Assembly (NCBI GenBank): GCA_003344405.1 | Contig: NOWV01000077.1 | Coordinates: 1-64,000, forward strand | Length of the DNA stretch: 64,000 nucleotides | Source: Trichoplax sp. H2 | Taxonomy: Eukaryota; Placozoa; Uniplacotomia; Trichoplacea | Reading direction: 5' to 3' | Part shown: one piece after another, positions 11,447-24,414 of the stretch | How the letters are laid out: every line of letters begins with the position of its first letter | Numbering within the stretch: the first letter of the stretch is position 1 | Notes under the pieces: generated by a model | What the model was told of the DNA's origin: nothing | What the model saw: only the letters and a program-made list of their open reading frames with translations | The model's database searches: none | Made by a program: the position numbers and the translations under genes

Positions 11447-13802
11447 TAGCCAAAACTAGAAGTCTTCTCACAATTAGGGATTTACGGTTTTGAATAGATA
11501 CTCGGTAAAATTATGTAATAACGCAATTATTGTTGATATAATACAACTGACTGAAAATTTTAGTTTCAGCTACTAATAAATACAAGTTTAGAATATAGGA
11601 ATAAAACTGATTGTCCTAGTTAACTTGAGTTACTGATATACTTTAGCTACTAGATTAATTAATTAAAACGAAGATTACCCTATGATTAGTCAACTTCGAT
11701 TTCAATACAAGACAGAATTTATCGTATTAAATCTTTTAGAACTATAGTTTAACCAATTCTTGCATTTTTAGAAATTTAATAAATGATACAATTGTTGATA
11801 GAGTTAACATGGAATAATATGTTCAATAAAATGGGCGCGAGCTAACTCCAATAGTAAGTGCGCTGTTTAATATTGCTTCGATCAGTTCCATTATTTAGTC
11901 TATGGTCTAGGATTAAAATTAATAGTTTGAAAACTAATGGTAAATAGTATTTCTAAAACGCTCATCCTTCGATTTACTAGGAAACCAACAGTACAGTTCA
12001 GTATTCTTGATTTTGAGCCTTCTAGATATGCGTAGGCTCTTAAGCATCATCGTTATATGATGACTAGAGATTTTAGAGGATTGAGGTAGCAAGCTATGAA
12101 TGGCATCAAAGCAATCGCTTTACACTAGATTAAACTACTTCTACTTTGTAACGTAGAAAAGAAATCGATGACAACGAAATTAGTAGTGAACAAATACTCT
12201 ATTTTTGAGCATCATTGAACCCTATCTAAATGTCAATATCGAGTATATACCGCATATAGCGTATGTTATATCGCGTAGACGATACTATTCAATTTCTGCG
12301 GCTACATCTAGCAAACATATGTTGCTTACTAGACTAATCTACCAGCTGATATTATACTTGTAGCTGAATTGTATGGGTACCAGCATACGCATACAATATT
12401 TTACTAACAGTAATATATAGCTTATGAATATGCAACAACGCTAATTTAGCGTACGCTATCATGTGACTCTAACTGTTCTTGGCCATTGTACAGCGATAGT
12501 ATAAAATTAAAACATACAAAATATTGGACAACAAAATTGACCTAGTCTGACTCCAACAGCGAACACTCTATCCAGAATTACTCGATTGGTCCAGTCCAAA
12601 GTTAAGAATGAATATCATTGATGAATTACCTTGCTACTGATGGTAAGTTGCAATCATAATCAAGTGTTATATTGATGGGGATAGCAACATATCTGACTGT
12701 AATAATAAACTATTGAGAGCTTTTATTGCTAACCGTTAAGTAGTACTGCATCCGTTGGCCCTTGTATTTCTAATGCATACACGAAACTCTTATTACATTC
12801 ATAATTTCGCTATTGATTAACTGGATACTTGGACTAAGATGAACACAGACTAATATTGTTGTCATTTTAAATCCAATATTTCTTCAGAACGACCTTGAAT
12901 GTTAGATTTTATTCCCTGTACTCTCTTGTCATAATGATTTTTATTTCGCTAAATCCGTATCGGCTGTCGTAAGCAATGTGCTAGAACAGAGTATAATTGA
13001 ATTAAATTGAAAGTATCAAGTTTTCAAAGCGAAATTAGCTTAATTTTAGACTGGTTTTAGTCTTTATTGACAATTCCCATAAGAGCTAGTATAAACTAGT
13101 CGATTATCTGTCTAACCGTTTGTTACGTCAGAAACTAGCCCAGACGGAAATAAGAAAAAATTTGTCTATCAGCATGCGATATCATAAAACAGATTCTATT
13201 CCCTTATTAATCAACATTTAACAGAAGTATCCTTGATTTCGAATACATCTTGTAAATTGTAACGATTTCAATATATCATATAACTATTGCGCAGCCATAC
13301 GTTATCCAATCAACTCCTCACGATATTGCAATCGCAACTTAATTTGAAATTTATAACACACTTCATGACTGAAGAGTAAATGAAGCATTGCTAAATTAAT
13401 TGTATCTTCTCAATAACTACGGTAGTTTTGGAGTGCTTCTGGAGACGAAATAAGTATAAGATATGTCTAAAAGTCAACACTGTAGTTTACTAATCAAATA
13501 TCTCTTGTATCTGTTTTACATACGTGTATAATATACATATAAGATCAGAAGATTGAATAGTTCGAGATTCTACGATAATCTAGAACACATTAACTTTCGA
13601 TCATCACACTTAAATATATCGCTCTCATTAAAAATCTCCTTCTCATTCTTATTGCCTATATCACACTTTATTATTAGCCATAACGCAGGTACAATTTTTT
13701 TTCAGATACTTAGAATATCCTCACATCTGGAATGATCATGATTTAGAATACTCATAACTTTTGATATACGATAAATTGCTAACTCCAAGTCAATCAAATA
13801 GA
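11447..13802. other. Intergenic, UGT-C to UGT-D
   Basis: AT-rich interval with the UGT-C poly(A) signal near its start. I see no coding exon, RNA gene or tandem array. Confidence 0.5.
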
Positions 13803-16516
13803 ATGGTTTTTCATTATTTCACTTCGATTCTTGTTCTTATGCTCATCTCTTGTTATTCTGGATCCCTGAAAGCCTCTGAGATCGTAGCTGTATCACATCA
13901 CACATACAGCCATGCCATTCAATTAGTCCAAATTGGTCAGGAATTAGTTGAACGAGGGCATCAATTCACTCTAGTAGTTGGCTCTAATGTCGATTTCCGA
14001 CATGATCATGCTTCAACTATCCGGATTCGCCGTTATCGCACTATTCTCAATGATTCGTTTGTTACAGATTGCATTCAACAATTTGTCAAGGGCAAACAAA
14101 ATCTATCATCTTTCTGCATAACGATGCTGAATGATGACTGTGAGTGTTTACTTAAAGACCGTCAGCTGTTAAAAGAAATATCAAATGGAACAGGTTAGAA
14201 GTACAATTAAATTATTATCAATTGATTGCTACTGTTGTAATTTAGCAAGTACAGTTCCTGATCGTAAAGTAGTGTGGCTATTTCTACATCTATTTTAATC
14301 TGGATGCATATTATTCTACCTGCGTACTCTTTAGCTATTTTCTCTTCTAAATCCACTTTACTGTTTCATCACTAGTTATTCATAAACAGTTAAATTCTAA
14401 GCGGTAAAAGAGTTCTACGATCTCGTTAGGTTGCAATGTAAAGATATTCCAACCATACCTTATAGGTATGCTATATTCCTATCTTGATCTGATATTCGCA
14501 ATATAAAATTTGTTTTAAAATAATTTAGCAAGCGAATATAATGCATCTTTCGATAAAAATAAATCGCTTTATCGTATTTATAAACGAACGTATTTGCTAC
14601 AAAACATATGGTAATCACAACATGACGTAAACTTGAAATAATTTCTCTACAGGCAAACTATAACTTTTATTATTACCGCATTTACTCACCGTATACTCCA
14701 TATATTTTATGTTGTACCTATTTAAAACGTACGAGTACTCTAAAAATTAGCCATTTCGGTCTCAGATAATCCAGCTATATGGGCACATTACGTGAGCTAA
14801 ACTAATACGGGTGTATGTTAATGATTCCATTAGTCATAGTTTCTAAGGATTAATAATTGAATTATGCTCTGAAATAATCAATTTTTTCAGTCAATAAGTA
14901 CGAATGCCACATTACCCCGTTAAAGTATAGTTTAAAATATGCAGTAAAGAAAGTCATGGTAGAAATTGAGTTGGAATTGAACAATATAATTGTAATTGTA
15001 AAATACTTTAAAGATTTGAATCATTTTATACTATATGCAGTGAATGGGTTTTAATCCATAAAAACCATGGTCTAAAATTACTTTATTAACTGTAAGTATA
15101 AGCTACTATTCTACGTCATATAGTGCTTTACTCCATGTTATTATTATACTTTCAAAGAACTTTACTACTCTAGATGGCTGAAATAACTACATTTTATAAC
15201 GCCAAAGAAACGCTACTAGTGCGCGGCTAATCTATCATCTATCGATAGATACGCATTAATTTTTATGATAATTTTGAACTTCGTAGCTAAATAATTTTCG
15301 AGATTTGTTCTAATCTCCTTTAGTATAAAAAATCGTGTCATGCGTTGCAGTGGACTAGATTATTAAAACTCTTGTGTTGTCTATATTAGATATCCTAATA
15401 ACGGATGTCACATTCCGTTGTTCTGTAATTATCGAAGACATGCTGAAAAATATCCCTTACCATGTTGGATTCTCAGCAAGTGGATTTCAAGACCCAATAG
15501 TATCATCATTATATAGGATACCCACTCCGCCATCATATATCCCAATGATGATACTCGATTTTAGTACCGAAATGACTTTTATCCAACGTCTACAAAATTT
15601 TTTTACATATATTAGTGCTGATTTATTATTTGATCAAATTATGGATGAGGGTAATCAAGATTTATGGATGAAGTATACAAAAATACCTAGTTTAGATCGC
15701 AATTATCATATCCCACTTGCAAATATATTAATTATGACCACAAGTTTCGCTATTGAATATGCACGACCAATTACACCATCTGTCAAAGTTGTTGGACCCA
15801 TTATACCGAGGCAGACGTCTAATAACCTCACAGTTGATTTATATAATTTTATCTATTCGACTTCATCACCTGAATTTATAGTAATCAGCTTTGGGTCTCA
15901 TGTCCCTAATTTCCAACTTGATATTGACTATGAGCTATTAGTGTTAAAGCTTTCTAAACTACCCTATCGTATTATATGGAAATATTCAGGCCAGCCTTTA
16001 AAAAATCAGCCAGAAAATGTTAAGACAATGTCATGGATACCGCAAAATGATCTGTTATCGAATCCAAATTGTAAATTATTCGTTACTAATGCCGGTATGA
16101 GCAGTATTCTGGAAGCAAGTTATTATGGAGTTCCTATGTTAGCGATTCCTTTATTCGGAGATCAAGCTGGCAATGCTCAAAGAGTTCAAGTTGCCGGTAT
16201 TGGTAAAGTGCTATCACTATCCGAAGGTACTGTTAATGAGCTATTGCCTTCGATTACGAATGTTATTCATGATCCAATAATTAAAGAGAACAGTAAGAGA
16301 ATTGCCAGTCTTATGCAGTATAAAACTGAAAAGACTATTTCTGGTATTAAAGAAGCTGCTAATTGGATAGAATATGCTCAACTCCACGATAACGCAAAAC
16401 ACTTACGAGTTCAAGCTTTTGATATGCCTTGGTATCAGAGAGACTCAATCGATATCTGGTTTTCGTTAGTAGCTATTATTATTATATTTTACATTTATTT
16501 CTTTTACTTTGAGTAA
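13803..16516 (+). CDS. UGT-D, divergent UDP-glycosyltransferase, two exons
   Basis: Exon 1 is 13803..14193 (donor GTTAGA) and exon 2 is 15390..16516 (acceptor ATATTAG). The phase-1 intron sits at the same place as in UGT-A and UGT-B, and the product is 505 aa. A signal peptide precedes TYSHAIQ with candidate catalytic His-37, and Asp-136 in ILITD is kept. Two hallmarks differ. The signature reads FVTNAGMSSILEASYYGVP, with Asn-364 where the near-invariant His contacts UDP. The protein also ends right after the membrane helix (FYIYFFYFE), with no basic tail and no KxKxx motif. FGDQ is retained. Poly(A) signal AATAAA lies at 16591-16596. It may be a specialised or catalytically weak member. The clean open frame argues against a pseudogene. 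The start is the first ATG of the frame. Confidence 0.9.
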
Positions 16517-17707
16517 TTACATGAAAAATTAAGTTTTATGGTTATTGATTGTTTTTAAAGTCTTGTATATTTTAGCAAAATACAATATATAATAAAACAT
16601 ATTGAATCTAAATGTGATTAACTTGACTTGAGGAAATATGTTTAACCTTACTAATCTATTCGCACTCTTAAGACTTTTAGCATTAATTCCTTGATCAAAA
16701 GACTAATCAAAGTTGTTATGGTTATTCATATTCTTATAGATATTTATTGAGTTTACTCTAAATTGTAATTTGCCGATCTTTGAGACGATGCAGCTATCAC
16801 TATAGTAGAATAAGTGACCTTCGCGGCAGACAAAGTTTCTTGTATTTCATAATCTCTCAACACTGAATATTTCTGAATGTAAGACCAGCATTTTATTAAT
16901 AAAGTATAAAGACTTTTACCTGCTTTATTCTAGACTTCAAAAGTAAGGCTGCAAACTACGTTGAAATTTTGTTTAGGCAACTATCTTATTAGTTTGGCAA
17001 TCTAATATATTACCGTAAACTATACTCGTAATTTAATTCATTTTCGCATCTCTAAACAATTTACTACCGTTTGCTCTACCATTTTATCATTGCTTCAATT
17101 ACAACAAATCAGAACGGAATAATTTAATTGAAATTCTTTTCTAATGAATTGGATTTCACTTACATCAGCAAGTAAATCCTACGATAAATGCTAAACCTTA
17201 AAATGCATTTACGCCGATTTTTATTGCATGGTAATGTTAAATGGATTCTAATAACGTAACAACTCTAATGCAAACATTATACTATTCAACATTCAAATAC
17301 TTGAATTAGAATTAACTTTTATAGGAATTATATGCTGATAATCCTTTGAGAGATAAATATTCAGGTAGAGATATCATATATAATGTTTCATTAAAGAGCT
17401 ATGATTATACACGTAAATACAACTAGCAAATATTACCAACAAATGTTCTCAATGTTAAGCTCGATATCAGAGTCTAAAATCCTATAGTAACAAAATAATA
17501 TCACAAGACTCGCAAATAGACTAAAAGCAACATACATTCTTATATATCAACCAAAAGAATATTTTGTATTAGTACATCATTTTCCCTAGTGATTATTTAT
17601 ATAAACAAAACGTAAAGTAAGCAAGAGCTCGGACAGAAAAATACAAGACAGCAAGGTATCTAATGATATTATTACCGTAAGTGTCCCAAGGAAGACTACA
17701 TATCTAA
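16517..17707. other. Intergenic, UGT-D to SLC6 (convergent)
   Basis: 3' flanks of two converging genes. Apart from the UGT-D poly(A) signal I see nothing coding or repetitive. Confidence 0.5.
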
Positions 17708-20700
17708 TTACAATTTACTACTTATAATCACTGCAGAATGCTGATTATGTTTCGTGGTCACGGGTAGTTCGCAAGGAGTGATCAGGGTCTTTATTCTCTA
17801 TAAAACACAAGCATTAGTTAGCAGAAGCAACGCAAGTGAACACAGTGCATAAATCGAAAATATCATCACAAAGTTACATGATAGCACAGCTGTATAAATA
17901 ACTGATTATTTAGTAACTACAATTATGATCTCAAAAATAGTCGCCAACTAAATTAATTCTAAAAAAATTCATTTATGGTACCTCAGAGAATGATCCATTT
18001 TCTTTAATGATTCGATATATGGCCACAATAGGAACAAATAGAAAAGAAGTTAACGACAAGCCAACTCCAGCATAGAGTGTCCATCCTGGGAAGGGAACTC
18101 CAGCATATGACAGTGGCTGATCTTGAACTATGCTAAGCACGAATACAACCTAGAATAATAAAGGATGGGTTACTATTACCATAAAACAACACACACTTTG
18201 ATATTCTTATACTGTACACTGTAAATAGGTTGTATAACCTTGGAAAATGATAAGCAGTGTTGTATAAGTTGCACTACTACATATGTATTACGTAATCATG
18301 GAACCATTTATAAAGCTTAATTTATATTAAATTTACTGGTAGTGACCATGAATATTTGGGCATTAGTTAGCGGAAAATTTCATTTATGGTACTTTCTGCC
18401 TTCTAAGCGGTAAGCACTCATTCTAGATGATGCTAAGAATTCAATATTACTGCCGTGAATAGGAAAAGTATTATAGCTACAACTTACAAAACAGATTTAC
18501 AGTAGCATATTAACGCACTATCAGTATGGGATTACTGCGTGTTTGGTATCACCTAGCAACAAATTTTACTAACCAATAAGCAAGCGGGACATAAAAACAT
18601 CCAGCAAAATTTCCAACCAATAAAGACTCGACTACCAGTCATCTCTTCTATGTTTTCTGAAAATTTATTCGCTCCTAAAAAAGTTAACAATATTGCCTTA
18701 ATACCAGTAAGTTTTATCCAATTTTCCATTCGAGATTGGTAAAATGTCCTGGTTACATCCTGACTTTACAAGTTGATATCAACCTACCGTAAACCCATGA
18801 AATAGCAATTGTCTCTAGCAGTACCACAAGCATTAAAGATCGACCTCCACAATACTTGTCCATAATTGAAACGACAAAGACACTTGCCTATCGGATATAA
18901 CGATAGTAAACAAAATATATTCATTGACATTGACAGAGTGCTGTTGCAGACAGTAATTTCAACGATAAAGCTAAGACTAAATTAAAAGGATCGACGTTCA
19001 TTTCATTGGTCCCAAACCCTGACAACAATATAAAATGCTTAGGTATAGGTGTAAATGTATATATTCGTATGTTATAGAATCACAGAGCTATCCATGCGAG
19101 TTAAGAACTTATAGCAGGGTTATCTAATCGAAATCCAACCGCACTATTTATGATTGCACATAGTAAAGATTTTCCAATAATTCATGTTGTAATTGCCTAA
19201 TATCAAACCAGCGAGTAAGTTATATGCAACAGTAAATCAAATTCTAATTCATTTTACCGTTTCTTAGTCTTACAATACATTGCATTATCTACTAGACATC
19301 AAATGTTATGTTACATCTAAATAGTTGTAATGCTGCTGCAAAATTTCCTACCTTCGTCGCACATATTAAGCCAATCAAGAAGAAACAGATGCAAATAATT
19401 AAAACCATTAATGGTTTACGCTTCGTTATTCTATTTTTTACTCGATCACTGATGCCAGTAGATACAGCTTCAATCATTCCGAACTGGAAATTGCAAAAAA
19501 TAAATTACAAATAACCAGTGAAGATTGCATTTTAATGTCGACAACCTAATAGCGATTTCAACAAACTCGAATTATTTTCTATTGAATAGTAATCTTCAAT
19601 ATCTCTATCTATACACGATAATATAATTACAATACCAATGAATAATTAAATCCAATTAAAGCAATTATTTACCATACTATCCATGCCTAGAGTCATAAGC
19701 ATTATGAAAAATATTATAGCCCAAACATGAGGACTAGGCAATTTGGCGATCGCTTGTGGATAGGCAACCAAAGCTAAAGCGATACCTAGATTAAGGTACC
19801 GAATTGGCATGTATAAGTGATGTTCCGCATAACAATAACGAAGCTAACTTTGGTGTGACTCTTCCAGCATATTAAGAATGTTAGAGTTTAATACACCAAG
19901 TTATAACAGTATAATGGAAGATCAACGTATATTTATTTATATGTGTTATGAATTAGAGTTTTAGTCTCACCTTCCGTTACAACACCAGCTACTGGCGTAT
20001 TTGTAATTTCAGCTAGAAATCCCAATATAGCAAACACCACGAAACCAGCAAAGATGCTAGTGCCACTATTCGCTAGGATAACATAAAATGCATCTCTACA
20101 AACGGTAAATATTTATTTATTAGGAACGCTAGTTGCCGCTGATGATAACGCACATGTTAGATCAAATGACCTTACCTCTGAATTCGGTTATTAAATTTAT
20201 TATAGCTTCCCATAGCAATAAGTGAACCAAAACCAATTCCATAAGAATAGAATATCTGGCCGACAGCATCTACCCAGGGCTAAATAGCGACGTTGTTAAG
20301 GAATAAAAATATAAATTTGAAATGGACTCACTTAACCTTAAGGATAAAATCTCTTATCACAGAATTTATGACTTAACAAGTTAAGCATAACAATTCTAAT
20401 TTAGCTGTGGCAGCAAAATTAGAATTATGCAGGAATTTCCACGTAACATTAAAATCTTATACTGCAAATTTTGATTTACTTACATCTGCATGGGCCAGTT
20501 TCGTGAAATTTGGTACGATATAATATTCTATCCCTTTGACAGCTCCAGGCAACGTTACGCCGCGTATTAGGAAAGCGATCAATACAATGTAGGGGAAAGT
20601 AGCAGTGAAATAAACAACCTTCAATTTAAAAGACATTTGTGCTTAGCGAAATTTTAATTTATACACGCATAATATTTAATAATTCATTGATAGGGGAGAG

Positions 20701-23700
20701 TAGCAGTGAAATAAGCCGCCTTCCGTTGGAAAGATATTTGCACTTAGCGAAATTTTAATTTATATACCCATAGATTTGTCAATTAATGAATAAGTATTTG
20801 TACTGCTATTAATAACGCTAACAGAAGAGTAGCCTTTAGTGAGTATTTTAAAAAGGTTACACAATTTATGAAAGTGTTTTGAAAAGTTTATTTACCTTCC
20901 CAGATGACTTGACCCCCATAAACATAGAAAAGTAGGTAATTATCCAAGCAATTAGCAAGCATACAACCAAATGGGGTAGTAGAGCAAAACTAATTTGAAA
21001 AGATAGGTCCAATTCTAAAACCTTGAAACTAATGTATCGTAGAAAGAAGGAATAATTAGAGGCAGAAGATGCGTACAGTACTGTATAAAGCATATATCAA
21101 GGGTTCATTTGCTACTTGAAGTGTGGGGCAAAATTAAATTTATAGCCTATACGGCTTACTTTAGGAATTCTCCTATGGCTGGGATGTTGTATAGTGATCC
21201 ATTTTTTGGAACATCGACAAAACAGTATGGTGAATTGTAAGTGTTATTGCAAGTTGACCAAGGCAACACAGGAGCAAAACTGCTGTAAAGATAGTACAAA
21301 CTCCATGCAATCAGCATATTATAATAAATTGCTACCCAACCAGAAATGACCATCATGGCGTAGCCTAGACCTAAATAAGTAACGATAAAGTAGAATGTCT
21401 ATTCTTTATCGTCAACCTCATCTCGTAACAAACTCCATCATGAGCAAGAAATATGTACACTTCCTACATCGCGTATAAAAATGAAACTCCTACTGAATAG
21501 TAAAAGCTTAAGATTGGTGATGCACAACAGCACCATAGTCATCGCCTGGTAGTCCTTTACGATCACAACTTGTCGGATACTTTTTTAATTATCTGTTAGC
21601 GATGATGTATGCTATATGTACAATAACAATTTTTCCAGAATATCCTTTATGAATTGTGTGATAATTTACGAAAAAGGTAATACATTGCCTAGTTAGTGTG
21701 AAAATACGATGGAGTAATGAACTACATGGACTTGGCGCTAAATCCATGGTCGATATTAACGTTTGTGATAATTTAACTTGCATAAAGATGATCAGAAAAG
21801 TTATAGAATATGAAATGAGGAATTAAACGTCATGCTTTCACATCAAATCACAATCTCGATATAATTTTTGCGCATTTGTTATACGCAAATCTACTTTGTC
21901 TTACCCGATAACAACGGACATAAGTGCTCCCATATACCATTCGGTCCGATTCTCATGTACTGGCCAATTGCCAATTCCATGTATAGCATAGGGTAGCCCA
22001 AAATAATTAAGAAAATCAAATACGGAATTAAGAATGCACCTAAAAAGTAATACACGAAGACATTTTAAGTAAGCAAGATGAGAAAGTGTTCAAGACTTGA
22101 ATTGCATATGCAGATTACCATGTTAATAGATTACTTAAAACTAATCGCAACAAATTGCAAACGCAAATTTTAAATAGTTTAAAGCAATCCATTGGTTGTC
22201 CGATATTAGATAACATTCATTCATTAATATATTTTTCCACTAGTTACGTTACACCAACAATTTTGTTTATTTATACTCATAGCATTTATATCTCCAGTGC
22301 CAAGATTGGACAGGAAAATTATTTGTAGACAGCTTAGTCAAAATTTGCCCATCATTTGTTTATGACACGCGTGGAGGTAATAGAAAAGCTGAAAAGCTAT
22401 CTCTATAATATTGCACGTTCACAAATCAAGCCATGTCAATAGAAATGGCGCCATTGTACAGTACTGTAGAGAACAGCATATACTGTAGTGTGATTTTGTC
22501 ACCCTTTTCGGATTTATAAAATAGGAGAGTAAAGTGTAAAGGTAAAACAAAGAAGCGAATCGAAAAATAATCTCGTCAAAGACCTACTACTAAGTGCCAT
22601 AGGACAACTTAAAATGTCATCCTAGGTCTATCATACAGTAGATTTCACACTTGATGCTAATATACTGTACAGGTTCAGTAGCACGACGGATAATAATGAA
22701 ATTGGTCAAAGATACCGTAGATGATGGATTTAGTTTTTCATTAGCGATTTATTATACTACTGTAGAGTCAACACTACGCGTTGGTTTGGAATGCAATTTT
22801 ACCAATAACGAATACTGGAAAAGTCATTACGAGTATCCTGTCGGTTTGCTATAGTATTAACTACCATATTCTTATTGGAATACTTTGAAATTAATAATAT
22901 CGGGATCAATTACAAAGTGGCGAATGTATTTTGACACCAACGTCAAGGTGACGACTGGATTTGTTAGTCTTAATTTTCGATTTCCAGTTTGGTTTTATAT
23001 TGAACTATTCAAGAAATTTCTTTATCGATGATTAGTTTTGAGTCAATACGACGACAATATATGGTTTTATGAAGACAAAAGGATGCACTGAATAATGGCT
23101 ACTATGGCTGAGGATTAGTAAGTGGGAAGAATAAATTGAAATAATCTAATGCGGCTTTACGATGTTCAGTGTCTGTTAACAATAACAATGTTCAGTCACT
23201 TTCTAGTGATTCGTTTAGTTTTGCCTTCACTAAAATTTCTCCAATATTCCTATCATCACGAAACAGGAGGATGGTCAGAACTGTTGCATCTTTAAGATCA
23301 TACAGTATAACGGAAAGAGTAAAGAAGCGATGGTGTTGTACAGTATACAGTTGTTGACATTTTAATTCTCACGGGTATTACTGGATCATGTATACTGTGG
23401 ACTGTAGAGTAGAATAATTGATGATCTGATTGATAATAAATAATAATATTATAATCAATGAGTATCATTCACTGTTGTGCAGTCAAAATGTTTGTTATCC
23501 ATTTTACATAGAATTATCAGCTACTTTTTTAATGAATAAATTCATACTGCATTGCAAGGCGTTTTTTCAATTTTCTTGAAATGATTGGAAAGGAAGTAGA
23601 AATTTGGTCAAATTGCTGAAGTCTTGATTTACGCACAAACAGATTGCTAGTGTGTTGAAGAGTTTTGTAAGGATGTAAGATCATCTGCACATAATTGTGC

Positions 23701-24414
23701 TTATGAATTGATCGAATTCATGGTTAATGCCTTGTCGATGTGATGCATTTAAATTAAAATGAGATGGATTGCTTAGATGTATGACAACATCGCCATGACA
23801 ATGATATTCAGTATGCTTGTAAAGGATTTTTATCTAGTGGTCAATAAACACAGGTTGTTTTTGATTTCTGTCATAATATTTGTCTTGTTGTTGTTGACCG
23901 TTTTCCGCCATCATGACTGTACAGTATCCTTATTTCAAAGTCAATGGATTAGTGGCCAGTCGTCGCTGGTAGAGAGAAATAGGAGGGTATTTCTTGCATG
24001 ATACAGTACTATACACTAAGATGGCTAATTCTCAACCCTTGTATTGTGGCGGTATGGAATTTTTCAGTCCCATATTGATTGCAATATTAGTCGATGGACG
24101 ACATTGCTCCACTGTTGTCTAGCAGTTCAATCGGCCATATTGAGTTGACAAGAGAGTTTATTAATCTGTTGGAGTGATGATGCTACGAAGTTTTAGTGTA
24201 TCCATTTCAACTTACCACCTCCATTCTTATAACACAAGTAAGGAAATCGCGCGATATTACCAATGCCTACAGCATAGCCTACACAAGAAAGGAAAAATTC
24301 AATCCAAGAAGACCATTCGGTTCTTTGTTCTGGCTCATTTTTGACATCTTGTAAGTGATGATCGTCATCATCAATCTTCTGCATTGATTTTTCTGTATCA
24401 TGATCCAAAGCCAT
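17708..24414 (-). CDS. SLC6-family Na+/Cl- dependent neurotransmitter or amino-acid transporter, 13 exons, complete
   Basis: Exons on the complement, 5' to 3': 24216-24414, 21905-22039, 21160-21370, 20896-21028, 20484-20618, 20176-20279, 19971-20095, 19673-19785, 19352-19483, 18788-18887, 18574-18674, 17982-18149, 17708-17797. All introns are GT-AG, phases agree, and the sum is 581 aa. TM1 is [20 protein letters not shown]; Gly rather than Asp at the amine-binding position suggests amino-acid-type substrates. EL2 has a Cys pair and N-glycosylation sites (NNT, NGS). TM6 is [22 protein letters not shown]7 has [13 protein letters not shown], and TM8 ends LGMDSM, so the usual Na+ and Cl- ligands are present. 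The last short exon gives RIKTLITP, the usual cytoplasmic tail start. The family's GNVWRFPY Trp is Ala here. Exact substrate (glycine, GABA, creatine or other) is unknown. Confidence 0.93.
20591..20790. repeat. ~101-bp tandem duplication covering the 5' end of SLC6 exon 5
   Basis: Two adjacent copies begin at 20591 and 20692, both with AGTAGCAGTGAAATAA and CTTAGCGAAATTTTAATTTA. On the minus strand the upstream copy repeats the splice acceptor and the first ~30 bases of exon 5. It would read [11 protein letters not shown] then stop, against [11 protein letters not shown] in the real exon. It lies inside intron 4 as a decoy or decayed exon fragment. Confidence 0.88.
22040..24215. other. Large first intron of the SLC6 gene
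   Basis: 2.2 kb, by far the longest intron of this gene. It carries several copies of the TACTGTAC-type palindrome (near 22457-22490 and 23390-23405) and chance open frames without recognisable features. Regulatory content is possible for a first intron but not shown. Confidence 0.6.
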
